17,800 nucleotides of DNA from Oscillospiraceae bacterium. Its GTDB lineage: Bacteria; Bacillota_A; Clostridia; Oscillospirales; CAG-272. The stretch spans positions 1 through 17,800 of the forward strand of contig SVSF01000030.1 in assembly GCA_015064425.1 (NCBI GenBank), in the 5' to 3' direction. Made by a program: the position numbers and the translations under genes. The notes below the pieces were generated by a model. That model did no database searches. It had not been told where the DNA came from and worked only from the letters and a program-made list of their open reading frames with translations. Below are positions 7,457-14,101 of this stretch, piece after piece (position 1 is the stretch's first letter; every line of letters starts with the position of its first letter).

Positions 7457-8534
7457 ATTCTTCCAAAAGTCTTATTTTTATTGCGACGGCGCCGAGCTCT
7501 TTTATCTTGTTCTCTCCGTAAACAGAGTTCATATAGTTTACGATCTTCTCTCTTCTCGCGCCGGAAAAACCGAGTTCTCTCGGTTTGAAGTCGTCGGCCA
7601 AAGCCTCGAAGTCTTCATAGAGATATATTCCGTCCACCTTGGTCTTCAGTTTTTCGTTTTTATCGGTACTCTTTGAAAAAACTATAATATCCCCGCTTTT
7701 TATCTTCTTCCTCTTATCGTCAAAAGCTCTCAACTCATAGCGTTTTCTTCCGCTTTTCATTTCGTCAAAATGCTGATCGAAAAGCTTCATTTCGTGGATC
7801 TCGGATTCCAATATCTCATCTTCAACAACAAGTACGTTAACTTGTCCGCTTGCCGCTGTACAGGCATCTATCGCTATAACTCCCTTACCGTAAAAAGGGC
7901 TGCTGTCATCCTTTTGGCGCGAGCTGTCAAAAACATATCCCAAAGAGGCTGTCCTGTGGCCGCACACTATTGTCTTATCGGGCAAGGTAAATCCGTGACG
8001 GTAAGCGTTATGCCATCCTACAAATCGGCTCTCTTCCCACATAAAAAGCGGTGCTCTTCTCCAGCTATCAAGCCACCTTTCCTTTTCCACGTAGGTGCTT
8101 GTAGGTACCCACCCATGGACAAAAACGTAGTTTTCCGTTTCAAAATAATCAAGGAAGAGATCCGTGAATGCCTTAAGTTTTGAATAAATATTGCGCTTCT
8201 TTCGAATGCATCCGTATTTGTCTATACTGCCCTCTCCGAAAAATTCGGATACTGTAATATCTGTGCCGTTGCCAACGTCCGATTCATCAATATATCCGTC
8301 AGATAAAGCTTGCATAAGAAGATCCTCGTGATTGCCTCTTATAAGCACCTTGTTTTTCACGGAGCTTAAAAATTCGTATACCGCATAGTTTTCTCTGCCT
8401 CTGTCAAAGCAGTCTCCGCATACAACGAGCAGGTGATACGGATCATTCTTTTGGAAACCCGCATCCTCAAGAGCTTTTTTTAAAAGGCTTGAATGTCCGT
8501 GAATATCAGACACCGCAAAAATTTTCTTTTTCAT
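7455..8534 (-). CDS. Metallophosphoesterase fused to a C-terminal ASCH domain
   Basis: A 359-residue two-domain protein. The N-terminal calcineurin-like (PPP-type) phosphoesterase carries the full metal set: SDIHGH (D10, H12), GDCFDRG (D41, D44, R45), GNHED (N68, H69), FVHGW (H140) and CGHR (H193). This resembles bacterial PrpA/ApaH-type serine/threonine or dinucleotide phosphatases. Residues about 249-357 match an ASCH domain, a PUA-like fold linked to RNA or modified-nucleoside binding. It starts MKLFDQHFDEMKSGRKRYELR, with the K-SG-K-E-R pattern and KSGDIIVFSK. I do not know a characterised example of this fusion. The start at 8534 is chosen because AGGGAG (8542-8547) sits 7 bases before it; the in-frame ATG at 8552 has no ribosome binding site. 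The substrate (phosphoprotein, nucleotide or RNA end) is unknown. Confidence 0.87.
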   Translation of the reverse strand: MKKKIFAVSDIHGHSSLLKKALEDAGFQKNDPYHLLVVCGDCFDRGRENYAVYEFLSSVKNKVLIRGNHEDLLMQALSDGYIDESDVGNGTDITVSEFFGEGSIDKYGCIRKKRNIYSKLKAFTDLFLDYFETENYVFVHGWVPTSTYVEKERWLDSWRRAPLFMWEESRFVGWHNAYRHGFTLPDKTIVCGHRTASLGYVFDSSRQKDDSSPFYGKGVIAIDACTAASGQVNVLVVEDEILESEIHEMKLFDQHFDEMKSGRKRYELRAFDDKRKKIKSGDIIVFSKSTDKNEKLKTKVDGIYLYEDFEALADDFKPRELGFSGARREKIVNYMNSVYGENKIKELGAVAIKIRLLEE

Positions 8535-8583
8535 ATTACAGCTCCCTTCCATAGTAAAACCAAAGGACAGATCAAAACAAGAT

Positions 8584-8614
8584 CCGCCTCGCTTCCCGAC
8601 CCCGCAAAGCCCCC
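8584..8614 (-). other. G-rich 5' leader segment of the phosphoesterase gene
   Basis: On the leftward strand this leader contains G tracts of five, four, three, two and two within about 31 bases. They lie between the predicted transcription start and the ribosome binding site. The GC richness stands out from the AT-rich flanks. It could form stable RNA structure, possibly a weak quadruplex. I recognise no known riboswitch. Confidence 0.35.
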
Positions 8615-8635
8615 TTTTTAGGGATGGGATTTCCG

Positions 8636-8664
8636 ATTATACCAAAGTTTTTTTGGAAATGCAA
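8636..8664 (-). promoter_or_regulatory. Promoter of the phosphoesterase-ASCH gene
   Basis: Read leftward, TTGCAT (8659-8664), 17 bp and TATAAT (8636-8641) form a good sigma-A promoter with a TG extension. It implies an untranslated leader of about 95 bases, unusually long compared with the neighbouring genes. Confidence 0.8.
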
Positions 8665-8683
8665 TAGTTTTTTCTTATTTTTT

Positions 8684-8710
8684 GGAACAAACTTCATTTT
8701 TATTCGTCTA
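8684..8710 (+). promoter_or_regulatory. ECF-type promoter of the first lipoprotein gene
   Basis: GGAAC (8684-8688), a 16-bp spacer and CGTCTA (8705-8710, followed by AAG) match the general ECF sigma promoter pattern of a GGAAC-like -35 and CGTC-like -10. No sigma-A promoter is evident here. The same elements, spacing and downstream AAG recur before the second lipoprotein gene at 11677-11703. The leader is about 45 bases long and ends in CCGAAAGGAG. Confidence 0.8.
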
Positions 8711-8761
8711 AAGGGTGAAAAGATAAAACAGAACAGTTAATAACCGAAAGGAGCAAGCTCT

Positions 8762-10246
8762 ATGAAAAAAGCACTATTATTTTTACTTATCCTTGCGACT
8801 TTATTCAGTATTGCATCCTGCAAGGAAGGATTAGAAGAGTCCCTTCCGCCGCTGACAGAAACAGAGACGGAAACCGTAAAGGAGATTGAGCCCGAAACCA
8901 AGGAAGAAGCAAAAATTGAAACCGAAGCCGATACAGAAGCTGAGGCCGTGCCTGAGACCGAAGCGGAAACGGAGAAGGAAACCGAAGTTCCTACCGAAAA
9001 AGAAACGGAAAAAGAGACCGAAGTTCCTACCGAAAAGGAAACGGAAAAAGAGACCGTTCCCCAAAACGAAAAGCCCGTAAGCAAAGTCAAAGACTATGAA
9101 GCCGAAATAAAATTTTGCCAAGACTTGAACGAGCAATATCACAACGTTAACGAAGATCTCGGAATTTATAAGATCTCCTTATATCTCGGAGATATTGAAT
9201 ATGAGATCCAAAACCTTCAGTTTATAATTTGCGAGCACGGCTGTCCCGAAAAATGCATTGCCGATGCCCATAAAAGCGGAGAGTTTTCCGAATATACCTT
9301 AAACGAGATCCCAAAGACCTCGCTGTTTCAGTTAAAGGGCAAGGCGGAAATAGAAGCTCCGAAAAACGTTTACTTATGTTTATATGCTACCAGAAACACC
9401 ACTCATCCCAACAAGACCTACGTTTATTTTGAATTGAAAATAAAGGAAAACGACATTTCGAAAACGAGTCCGGATGAGCTTTGGTCCCGGATAAAGAACG
9501 CTCAAACAAGTGAAGCGGACCTAAGCGATACAGCAAGAAAAATCATTAGCTGCAGGGAGTGGCACGTTCCTTTTCCGCTTCCCGCAAGAATATTGTATGC
9601 GGATCCTTCCCTTAAAATAAAGACCATCTCTCTTCCCGAGGGAAAAGGATTCGGTTTTATGCAGGACGGGACATACTTTGATATATATTCCGTATGTGAC
9701 AAAGCCTATGTGGATAAGGACGGAACAGAGCATCCCGCAAGTAATTTCTGCCTTGGATTCTTTGACATAGCAAAAGGGGAATTCGCCGCCATCATTCCGC
9801 TGATATACGACAAACCGTATCCGGGAATAGCCCCCTCTATCGGGAAAATAGGAGACACCGTGTATATATGTACGGATGATCTCACAGGGCGGTGGGAACT
9901 GAAATATAAGGATGGACAGCTCATTGGTGAGCTTGCCCCCAACAAAGATATCGACGGTATGTCCAGAAGCTCAGTCGACTCTTCTGATATTTACAAGCTT
10001 GTATACGGAATTGACGAGCTGCCCGAGCAGCACTACGAGTATCCGAAAGATGAATATCCCTGCATCAAAACCAAGGATTATTACTTAGAGATCCCCGGTG
10101 AAGCTTTATGGTTATCGACAATGTATCAACGCTATTACCCATTACGTGTGTACACCGTTGACCGTTCAAAGCTTTTGGCAGAGATTATGTTCTCATCCAT
10201 ATACGAAATAGGCGTAAGTGCCGACGGAACCATACTCATACGATAA
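8762..10246 (+). CDS. Secreted lipoprotein with Thr/Glu-rich linker, function unknown
   Basis: A 494-residue predicted lipoprotein. Residues 1-19 form a signal peptide with lipobox IASC, so C20 would be lipidated and the protein anchored outside the membrane. Residues about 31-103 are a disordered acidic Thr/Glu/Lys linker that includes two 12-residue repeats (TEVPTEKETEKE, residues 74-97). The body (about 110-494) is a soluble, unrecognised domain with many cysteines. These include a CEHGCPEKC cluster (C157, C161, C165) that could bind metal or form disulfides. The start is supported by AAAGGAG at 8747-8753. It has its own ECF-type promoter and terminator. Its signal, linker and promoter layout resemble the convergent lipoprotein at 10976-11629, suggesting a common envelope-stress regulon. 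The body shows no motif from which to name an activity. Confidence 0.88.
   Translation: MKKALLFLLILATLFSIASCKEGLEESLPPLTETETETVKEIEPETKEEAKIETEADTEAEAVPETEAETEKETEVPTEKETEKETEVPTEKETEKETVPQNEKPVSKVKDYEAEIKFCQDLNEQYHNVNEDLGIYKISLYLGDIEYEIQNLQFIICEHGCPEKCIADAHKSGEFSEYTLNEIPKTSLFQLKGKAEIEAPKNVYLCLYATRNTTHPNKTYVYFELKIKENDISKTSPDELWSRIKNAQTSEADLSDTARKIISCREWHVPFPLPARILYADPSLKIKTISLPEGKGFGFMQDGTYFDIYSVCDKAYVDKDGTEHPASNFCLGFFDIAKGEFAAIIPLIYDKPYPGIAPSIGKIGDTVYICTDDLTGRWELKYKDGQLIGELAPNKDIDGMSRSSVDSSDIYKLVYGIDELPEQHYEYPKDEYPCIKTKDYYLEIPGEALWLSTMYQRYYPLRVYTVDRSKLLAEIMFSSIYEIGVSADGTILIR
8981..9052 (+). repeat. Tandem 36-bp repeat inside the lipoprotein linker
   Basis: Two adjacent 36-bp units (8981-9016 and 9017-9052) begin ACCGAAGTTCCTACCGAAAA and differ at one base. 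They encode identical 12-residue blocks. The near identity suggests recent duplication and potential for length variation without frameshift. Confidence 0.9.
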
Positions 10247-10248
10247 TA

Positions 10249-10286
10249 GAAAAAGGAGTGCAAGATCACTTGCGCTCCTTTTTATT
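10249..10286. terminator. Bidirectional terminator between convergent lipoprotein and esterase genes
   Basis: A ten-pair stem, GGAGTGCAAG (10255-10264) with CTTGCGCTCC (10269-10278), one G-U pair, has a four-base loop. It is flanked by five As and five Ts, so it works in both directions. Confidence 0.92.
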
Positions 10287-10974
10287 TTTCTATTTCTTTT
10301 ATAACCAGCTCTGCAAGAGTGTTCATTCCGTCTTTGTTGGGATGTATTCCGTCAATGCTGTCGTAAAGTACTCCGTATCCGTGAGTGTCGATATATCTTC
10401 CTCCGTACTTCTCACAGCAAGCCTTTATGTGAGCGTTATAGCTGTCCATATGTATTCCCTGAGATACGGGATCGAATTTGAAGCGTGGATAAGCCGATGC
10501 AAAGCTTTCGTTAAGAGACAGACACCAGATCTCCGCATTGGGATATCTCTCCTTGATAAGCTCCATCATTTTTTCGTAAGCGGGCAAAAAGTTTTCAAGC
10601 CCCGTATTCTCCTCACTCATTGTGCAATAGCCCCAGTCGTTGGTGCCAAGATAAATTATAATAAGATCGGGAGAGATGCCGTTACGGCTAAGCTCTTCAA
10701 CACGTCTCATACTGCAGGTTGAAGGGTATTCCTCTTCAAGATAGGGTATCTTTGCCACACAACAACCCGACCAGGAGCCGTTTACAAGGAGCTTTGCACC
10801 GATATGATCAATAACCTTGCTCCACCATGTGTCGTCCACCCATTTGACACCGCTGAGATCTCTGTATTCATATTCATAATACACGGCGTAACCCTTGGGG
10901 TTGATACCCTCAAAGGTGCTTATTGAGTCTCCGAATATGGAGATGTATTTGTTTTTATATGCGTCTTTCATCAT
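10282..10974 (-). CDS. SGNH/GDSL-family hydrolase
   Basis: A 230-residue esterase or lipase of the SGNH fold. Block I is IFGDSIS (13-19) with nucleophile S17. Block II is in VNGSWSG (64-70), with G66 or G70 as oxyanion glycine. Block III is LGTND (109-113) with N112, and Block V is DGIHPN (208-213), giving D208 and H211 of the triad. Such enzymes often remove acetyl or other acyl groups from sugars, which fits a neighbourhood with glycosidases, but the substrate is inferred. There is no signal peptide, so it is probably cytoplasmic. It begins one base after the stop of the upstream lipoprotein gene and has only a weak distant Shine-Dalgarno (AGAGGA), so it is likely translationally coupled and co-transcribed from the ECF-type promoter. 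The second Met, one codon later, is an alternative start. Confidence 0.92.
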   Translation of the reverse strand: MMKDAYKNKYISIFGDSISTFEGINPKGYAVYYEYEYRDLSGVKWVDDTWWSKVIDHIGAKLLVNGSWSGCCVAKIPYLEEEYPSTCSMRRVEELSRNGISPDLIIIYLGTNDWGYCTMSEENTGLENFLPAYEKMMELIKERYPNAEIWCLSLNESFASAYPRFKFDPVSQGIHMDSYNAHIKACCEKYGGRYIDTHGYGVLYDSIDGIHPNKDGMNTLAELVIKEIEK

Positions 10975-10975
10975 T

Positions 10976-11629
10976 TTATTCTCTTATTTCCTCTTTCCCG
11001 TAACTAATATTAAACCAGTCGAGATCCGCTATCGTTATCTTGCCATCAGCAAGAGCTTCTCTGATATTCTGACTTGTTCCATCCTTATAGTATACTGTAA
11101 TGTATCCGCTTTTTATAGATCCGAACCAATAGCTGTATTTTTCATCCATATAGAAACACTCAAGCGCAGCTGACGTTACTATCTCACCCGTACTCGTCAG
11201 GTCTTCAATACGGTCGATATGCTTTGGCTCTGCAAAATAATTTACGGAATATCTGCCAAGATCCTCTATTGTAATACATCCGCCCTCGAGTGCCTCCTTG
11301 ACATTCTCCTCGCTTCCGTCCGAATACTTAACGATCACATACTCGCTTATGGGATTGCCGAAAATATAGATATATCTCTCGTCTTCAAAAAACGGTTCCT
11401 CTGCGTCGGGCCAAGCCGCATCTTCATCTATGCGGCAGACTATATCCAAAACAGTCTTTTCACCCTCCGTTTCGGTTTCAGTCTCGGTCTCGCTTATCTC
11501 TTCAGCCTCTGTTTCGGTCTGCTCTTTTTCATCCTTCAGCGGACGAAGAGGGTCTTCCACTCCCGAGGTGCAGGCTGCGACGCTTAACAAAATTCCAAAT
11601 ATAAGTAAAAATACTGCTATTCTTTTCAT
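10976..11629 (-). CDS. Lipoprotein with duplicated domain and Thr/Glu-rich linker
   Basis: A 217-residue predicted lipoprotein. The signal peptide ends at lipobox VAAC with C20 as lipid anchor. Residues 36-58 are an acidic Thr/Glu linker. It carries two copies of an unrecognised domain of about 50 residues, at 82-134 and 161-213. Each reads DE(R/K)Y-Y-FG, then a YxDG turn, EAL-(G/D)G-ITI-DL and a closing aromatic strand. These repeats resemble short beta-rich ligand- or wall-binding modules, but no named family is assigned. AAAGGAG (11638-11644) precedes the ATG. It heads an operon with the SGNH hydrolase. Its promoter is ECF-type and identical in key bases to that of the lipoprotein at 8762. 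It probably works at the cell surface. The actual function is unknown. Confidence 0.88.
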   Translation of the reverse strand: MKRIAVFLLIFGILLSVAACTSGVEDPLRPLKDEKEQTETEAEEISETETETETEGEKTVLDIVCRIDEDAAWPDAEEPFFEDERYIYIFGNPISEYVIVKYSDGSEENVKEALEGGCITIEDLGRYSVNYFAEPKHIDRIEDLTSTGEIVTSAALECFYMDEKYSYWFGSIKSGYITVYYKDGTSQNIREALADGKITIADLDWFNISYGKEEIRE

Positions 11630-11676
11630 ATGAATTACTCCTTTCGGCTGTGAAGCTGATCTGTTTCTTCATACTT

Positions 11677-11703
11677 TAGACGACATATATTCAAAAAAGT
11701 TCC
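11677..11703 (-). promoter_or_regulatory. ECF-type promoter of the lipoprotein/SGNH operon
   Basis: Read leftward, GGAAC (11699-11703), 16 bp and CGTCTA (11677-11682, then AAG) repeat exactly the elements found at 8684-8710. The -35 begins one base after the GH92 stop codon, with no terminator between, so read-through from GH92 is possible. The leader is about 45 bases long and also carries CCGAAAGGAG. Confidence 0.8.
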
Positions 11704-11704
11704 T

Positions 11705-13657
11705 TCAGATCTCCTTTCCCAAGATCTTTACGCTCTTTACGAGCTTTTCACTTCTTATCCACTCCGTCTTACCGGGGCATAGTCTGTACATACCTATGGT
11801 AGCAAAAATATACCAGGCGGACGTTGTACCGTTGTCCTCATCGCCGGGATAGCCGTTATCAGCAGAAGAAAATGCCTCTTTTGCTATCTTCTTTACCCAA
11901 TAGTCGGTTTTTTCCTGAGCTCCAAGAGCCGCGTACATATAAGGCAGATGGAAAGAAGGCTGATTGGATATCGCCATCTGTCCCAGATCTACAAGGGCCA
12001 TCTCCGTCATCTCGTGTATCTCAAAACCGTATCCGAATACTCTGTATTTCGGCTCAGTTGCAAAAAGCTCGTCAAGCTTCTTTACAAGGGCATCTCTTCC
12101 TCCGTGAAGAGCTGCAAGTCCTTCTATGTCGTGAGGTACGGCAAAAGAGTTCTGCCATGCGGAGCCTTCGGTATATTCCCCGCCCCAGGAGCAGGGGTCG
12201 AAAAACTCTGCCATCTTACCGTCCTTGTCACGCCCGCGCATAAATCCGCTCTCTTTGTCAAATATATTCGCATAATTTTTCGAGCGCTTCATATATTCTT
12301 CCACAAGATCATCTCGTCCCAAGGCCTTCGCAACGGTAGCTATACACCAGTCTCCGTAAGCCGCATCCTGTGTAAGATTTACCGACTCTCTTTGTTCATC
12401 TCTCGGTACGTATCCGAGTTTAACATAAGAAAGCGCCCCATTTCTTCCGTAACGTGGGTCTTCAGCCTCGCTGTTGGCGTGCTTCAGCATTCCTTCAAGA
12501 GCCTTTTCAAGCACTTCCCTTTTGCCAATGCCGTTTGCCGCGGCCTCTGCAATAACAGCATCGATAAGAGTACTGGGCATACACCCCACCTCTCCGATAG
12601 ATATCCAACGGGGGAGCCATCCGCACTCAAGGTAATCGTTTACAAAACCCTCGAGCATTTCCGCAAACTCTTCCCTTGCAATAAGGGTGTAAAGAGGATA
12701 TACGGTCCTGTAAGTGTCCCAGAATCCGTTGTCGGTATATCTTACTCCCGCTCTCGTCTTTCCGTCTGCAGGGCAGTAATGTACCGCGGATCCATCTCCC
12801 GCTATCTCATAAGCCTTGCGAGGGAAAAGAAAAGGTCTGTATAGGCATGAGTAAAACGTCCTCATCTGCTCTTCACTGTCTGTCTCTATTTCGATACGGC
12901 TGAGCTTTTCCTCCCAGCTATCCTCAGACTCACGGCAAAGTTCATCAAAGCTCTTATCTCCGCACTCACGGTCAATAACAGAAAGTGCCATCTCTTCGCT
13001 TATGTATGAGATTCCCAGTCTCGCCTCAATACTTCTTCCTTTTAAAGCCACGTGGCAATAGTTTTCGCCCATAAGCAGCTTTTCTGCATCTACGGAATCG
13101 CCCAAAAATCGTACGGCAAAATACATATTGAAATCTACGGCTATATCCTGACTGTGCCCGTCTGTAACACCGAAAAGAGTATTGCTCTCTCTGTCATATC
13201 TGTATCCGTAACTCCCTTTGGTAGGAAAGAATGACAAAAACGACGGGCGGTCATCCCCAAAGCTCAACCGTATCGCCGCTCCTCGTTCCGTGGGCGTCAG
13301 CTCAAAGGTGCAGGCTGATTGCAAAAACGTCATTTTCAGCAGATCGGGACGCTGCACGGAATCTTTTATTCTGTATCCCGACCAAGCTCCCGAAGAATCG
13401 TTCCTCACCACATCATTCTGAGGAGTCATTAAAAAGCTTCCGTAATCGCCTATCCACGGACTTGGCTGATGGGTAAGTCTTATACCCTCAGCGAACTCGT
13501 GATCAGGCTGATAAAACCATCCGCCTCTGCTTTCTGTTTGTATACAGAAAGGTGCCATACCGAAAGGTCTCTGTGTCAGAGGAAGGGTGTTCCCGTAAGA
13601 ACGTCTTGGGTGAGACTTTGTACCCATTTTTATATTAACATAAGAAAGATATTTCAT
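11705..13657 (-). CDS. GH92-family alpha-mannosidase-like glycoside hydrolase
   Basis: A 650-residue enzyme of the GH92 exo-alpha-mannosidase type, calcium-dependent in characterised members. The N-terminal beta-domain has RPFGMAPF (30-37) and the EGIRLTHQPSPWIGDYG block (57-73). The catalytic (alpha/alpha)6 domain has TDNGFWDTYR (308-317), EGSAWQNSFAVPHD (497-510; E497 fits the general acid motif) and GYPGDEDNGTTSAWYIF (602-618; D606-D608 fit the base region). CPG follows at 627-629. The chain ends only about 21 residues later, shorter at the C-terminus than many GH92 enzymes. There is no signal peptide, so a cytoplasmic role on imported manno-oligosaccharides is likely. The start at 13657 is preferred because GGAGG (13663-13667) overlaps the earlier in-frame ATG at 13669. 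The preceding pseudogene leaves its promoter unidentified. Confidence 0.92.
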   Translation of the reverse strand: MKYLSYVNIKMGTKSHPRRSYGNTLPLTQRPFGMAPFCIQTESRGGWFYQPDHEFAEGIRLTHQPSPWIGDYGSFLMTPQNDVVRNDSSGAWSGYRIKDSVQRPDLLKMTFLQSACTFELTPTERGAAIRLSFGDDRPSFLSFFPTKGSYGYRYDRESNTLFGVTDGHSQDIAVDFNMYFAVRFLGDSVDAEKLLMGENYCHVALKGRSIEARLGISYISEEMALSVIDRECGDKSFDELCRESEDSWEEKLSRIEIETDSEEQMRTFYSCLYRPFLFPRKAYEIAGDGSAVHYCPADGKTRAGVRYTDNGFWDTYRTVYPLYTLIAREEFAEMLEGFVNDYLECGWLPRWISIGEVGCMPSTLIDAVIAEAAANGIGKREVLEKALEGMLKHANSEAEDPRYGRNGALSYVKLGYVPRDEQRESVNLTQDAAYGDWCIATVAKALGRDDLVEEYMKRSKNYANIFDKESGFMRGRDKDGKMAEFFDPCSWGGEYTEGSAWQNSFAVPHDIEGLAALHGGRDALVKKLDELFATEPKYRVFGYGFEIHEMTEMALVDLGQMAISNQPSFHLPYMYAALGAQEKTDYWVKKIAKEAFSSADNGYPGDEDNGTTSAWYIFATIGMYRLCPGKTEWIRSEKLVKSVKILGKEI

Positions 13658-13681
13658 TTTTTCCTCCATCGATATATTGTT

Positions 13682-13911
13682 TTATTGTAATGGAAATATT
13701 TCGCAGCCTTTTACGCTATTTCCTTGCTTTTTTATAAGCCTGAATACTTGATACGCCGTTGAACGAAGATTTTTATATGCCTTTTCTCTGTCAAGAGCCT
13801 CATCCACGCTTACGATCTCTCTTAATACTGAGAATAAGCATCAATTCCGTACTCATTGCATATTTCTGCATCATCACTGATGCATCCGGCAAATGCAATA
13901 ACAACGTTCAT
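13682..13911 (-). pseudogene. Glycerate kinase remnant (C-terminal part, frameshifted)
   Basis: Two reading frames together spell the C-terminus of a glycerate kinase (GarK/GlxK type). Frame one (13822-13911) begins MNVVIAFAGCISDDAEIC and NEYGIDA, then stops. The next frame continues from about 13834 with FSVLREIVSVDEALDREKAY and KNLRSTAYQVFRLIKK to a stop at 13682-13684. This matches the family pattern VIAFAG..-D-A-...GIDAFF-I...S-EEA....AY-NL-TA-QVFRLI. One missing base near 13834 explains the break. The upstream 250-300 codons with the active site are absent. Just upstream, frames around 13915-13961 read LKFI and, after a stop, LADNSKEFEV. That faintly resembles the family N-terminus (MKFILAPDSFKE), so an internal deletion is possible. 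It is not expected to make an active enzyme. Confidence 0.8.
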
Positions 13912-14058
13912 CAGATCACCTCAAATTCTTTGCTGTTATCTGCCAATCATATAAACTTCAAGAAAATCTTACCATACTTCAGAAGCTTTTGCAATAAAAA
14001 ACTCTGACAGCCGAGCCGGGAATTTTTTAGCAATTCGGTACGGGAGAATGGAAGAGGC
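13912..14058. other. Non-coding stretch between peptidase terminator and pseudogene
   Basis: With the pseudogene this completes the roughly 430-bp gap between the GH92 and M28 genes. No intact gene, RNA or clear promoter is visible here. The left part may hold a decayed glycerate kinase N-terminus (about 13915-13961). The promoter of the GH92 gene should lie in this gap but could not be assigned. Confidence 0.5.
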
Positions 14059-14059
14059 A

Positions 14060-14098
14060 AAAAAGGAATGAAAGATAGTTCTCCTTCATTCCTTTTAA
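14060..14098 (-). terminator. Rho-independent terminator of the GH78-M28 operon
   Basis: An AAAGGAATGAA/TTCATTCCTTT stem has an 11-base loop and, read leftward, is followed by a T run. It starts a few bases after the M28 stop codon. Confidence 0.88.
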
Positions 14099-14101
14099 AC
14101 T

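Noticed and set aside
8737..9090. Leftward open frame rich in Ser-Val repeats opposite the lipoprotein linker
   Set aside because: It is the antisense reading of the Thr/Glu codon repeats, has no ribosome binding site and overlaps a well-supported gene.
11948..12844. 298-codon rightward open frame opposite the GH92 gene
   Set aside because: It lies entirely antisense to a well-conserved glycosidase and has no recognisable domain or ribosome binding site.
13822..13911. A 29-residue small protein gene with its own GAGGTG ribosome binding site
   Set aside because: Its sequence continues in the next frame as a glycerate kinase C-terminus, so it is better read as a pseudogene fragment.
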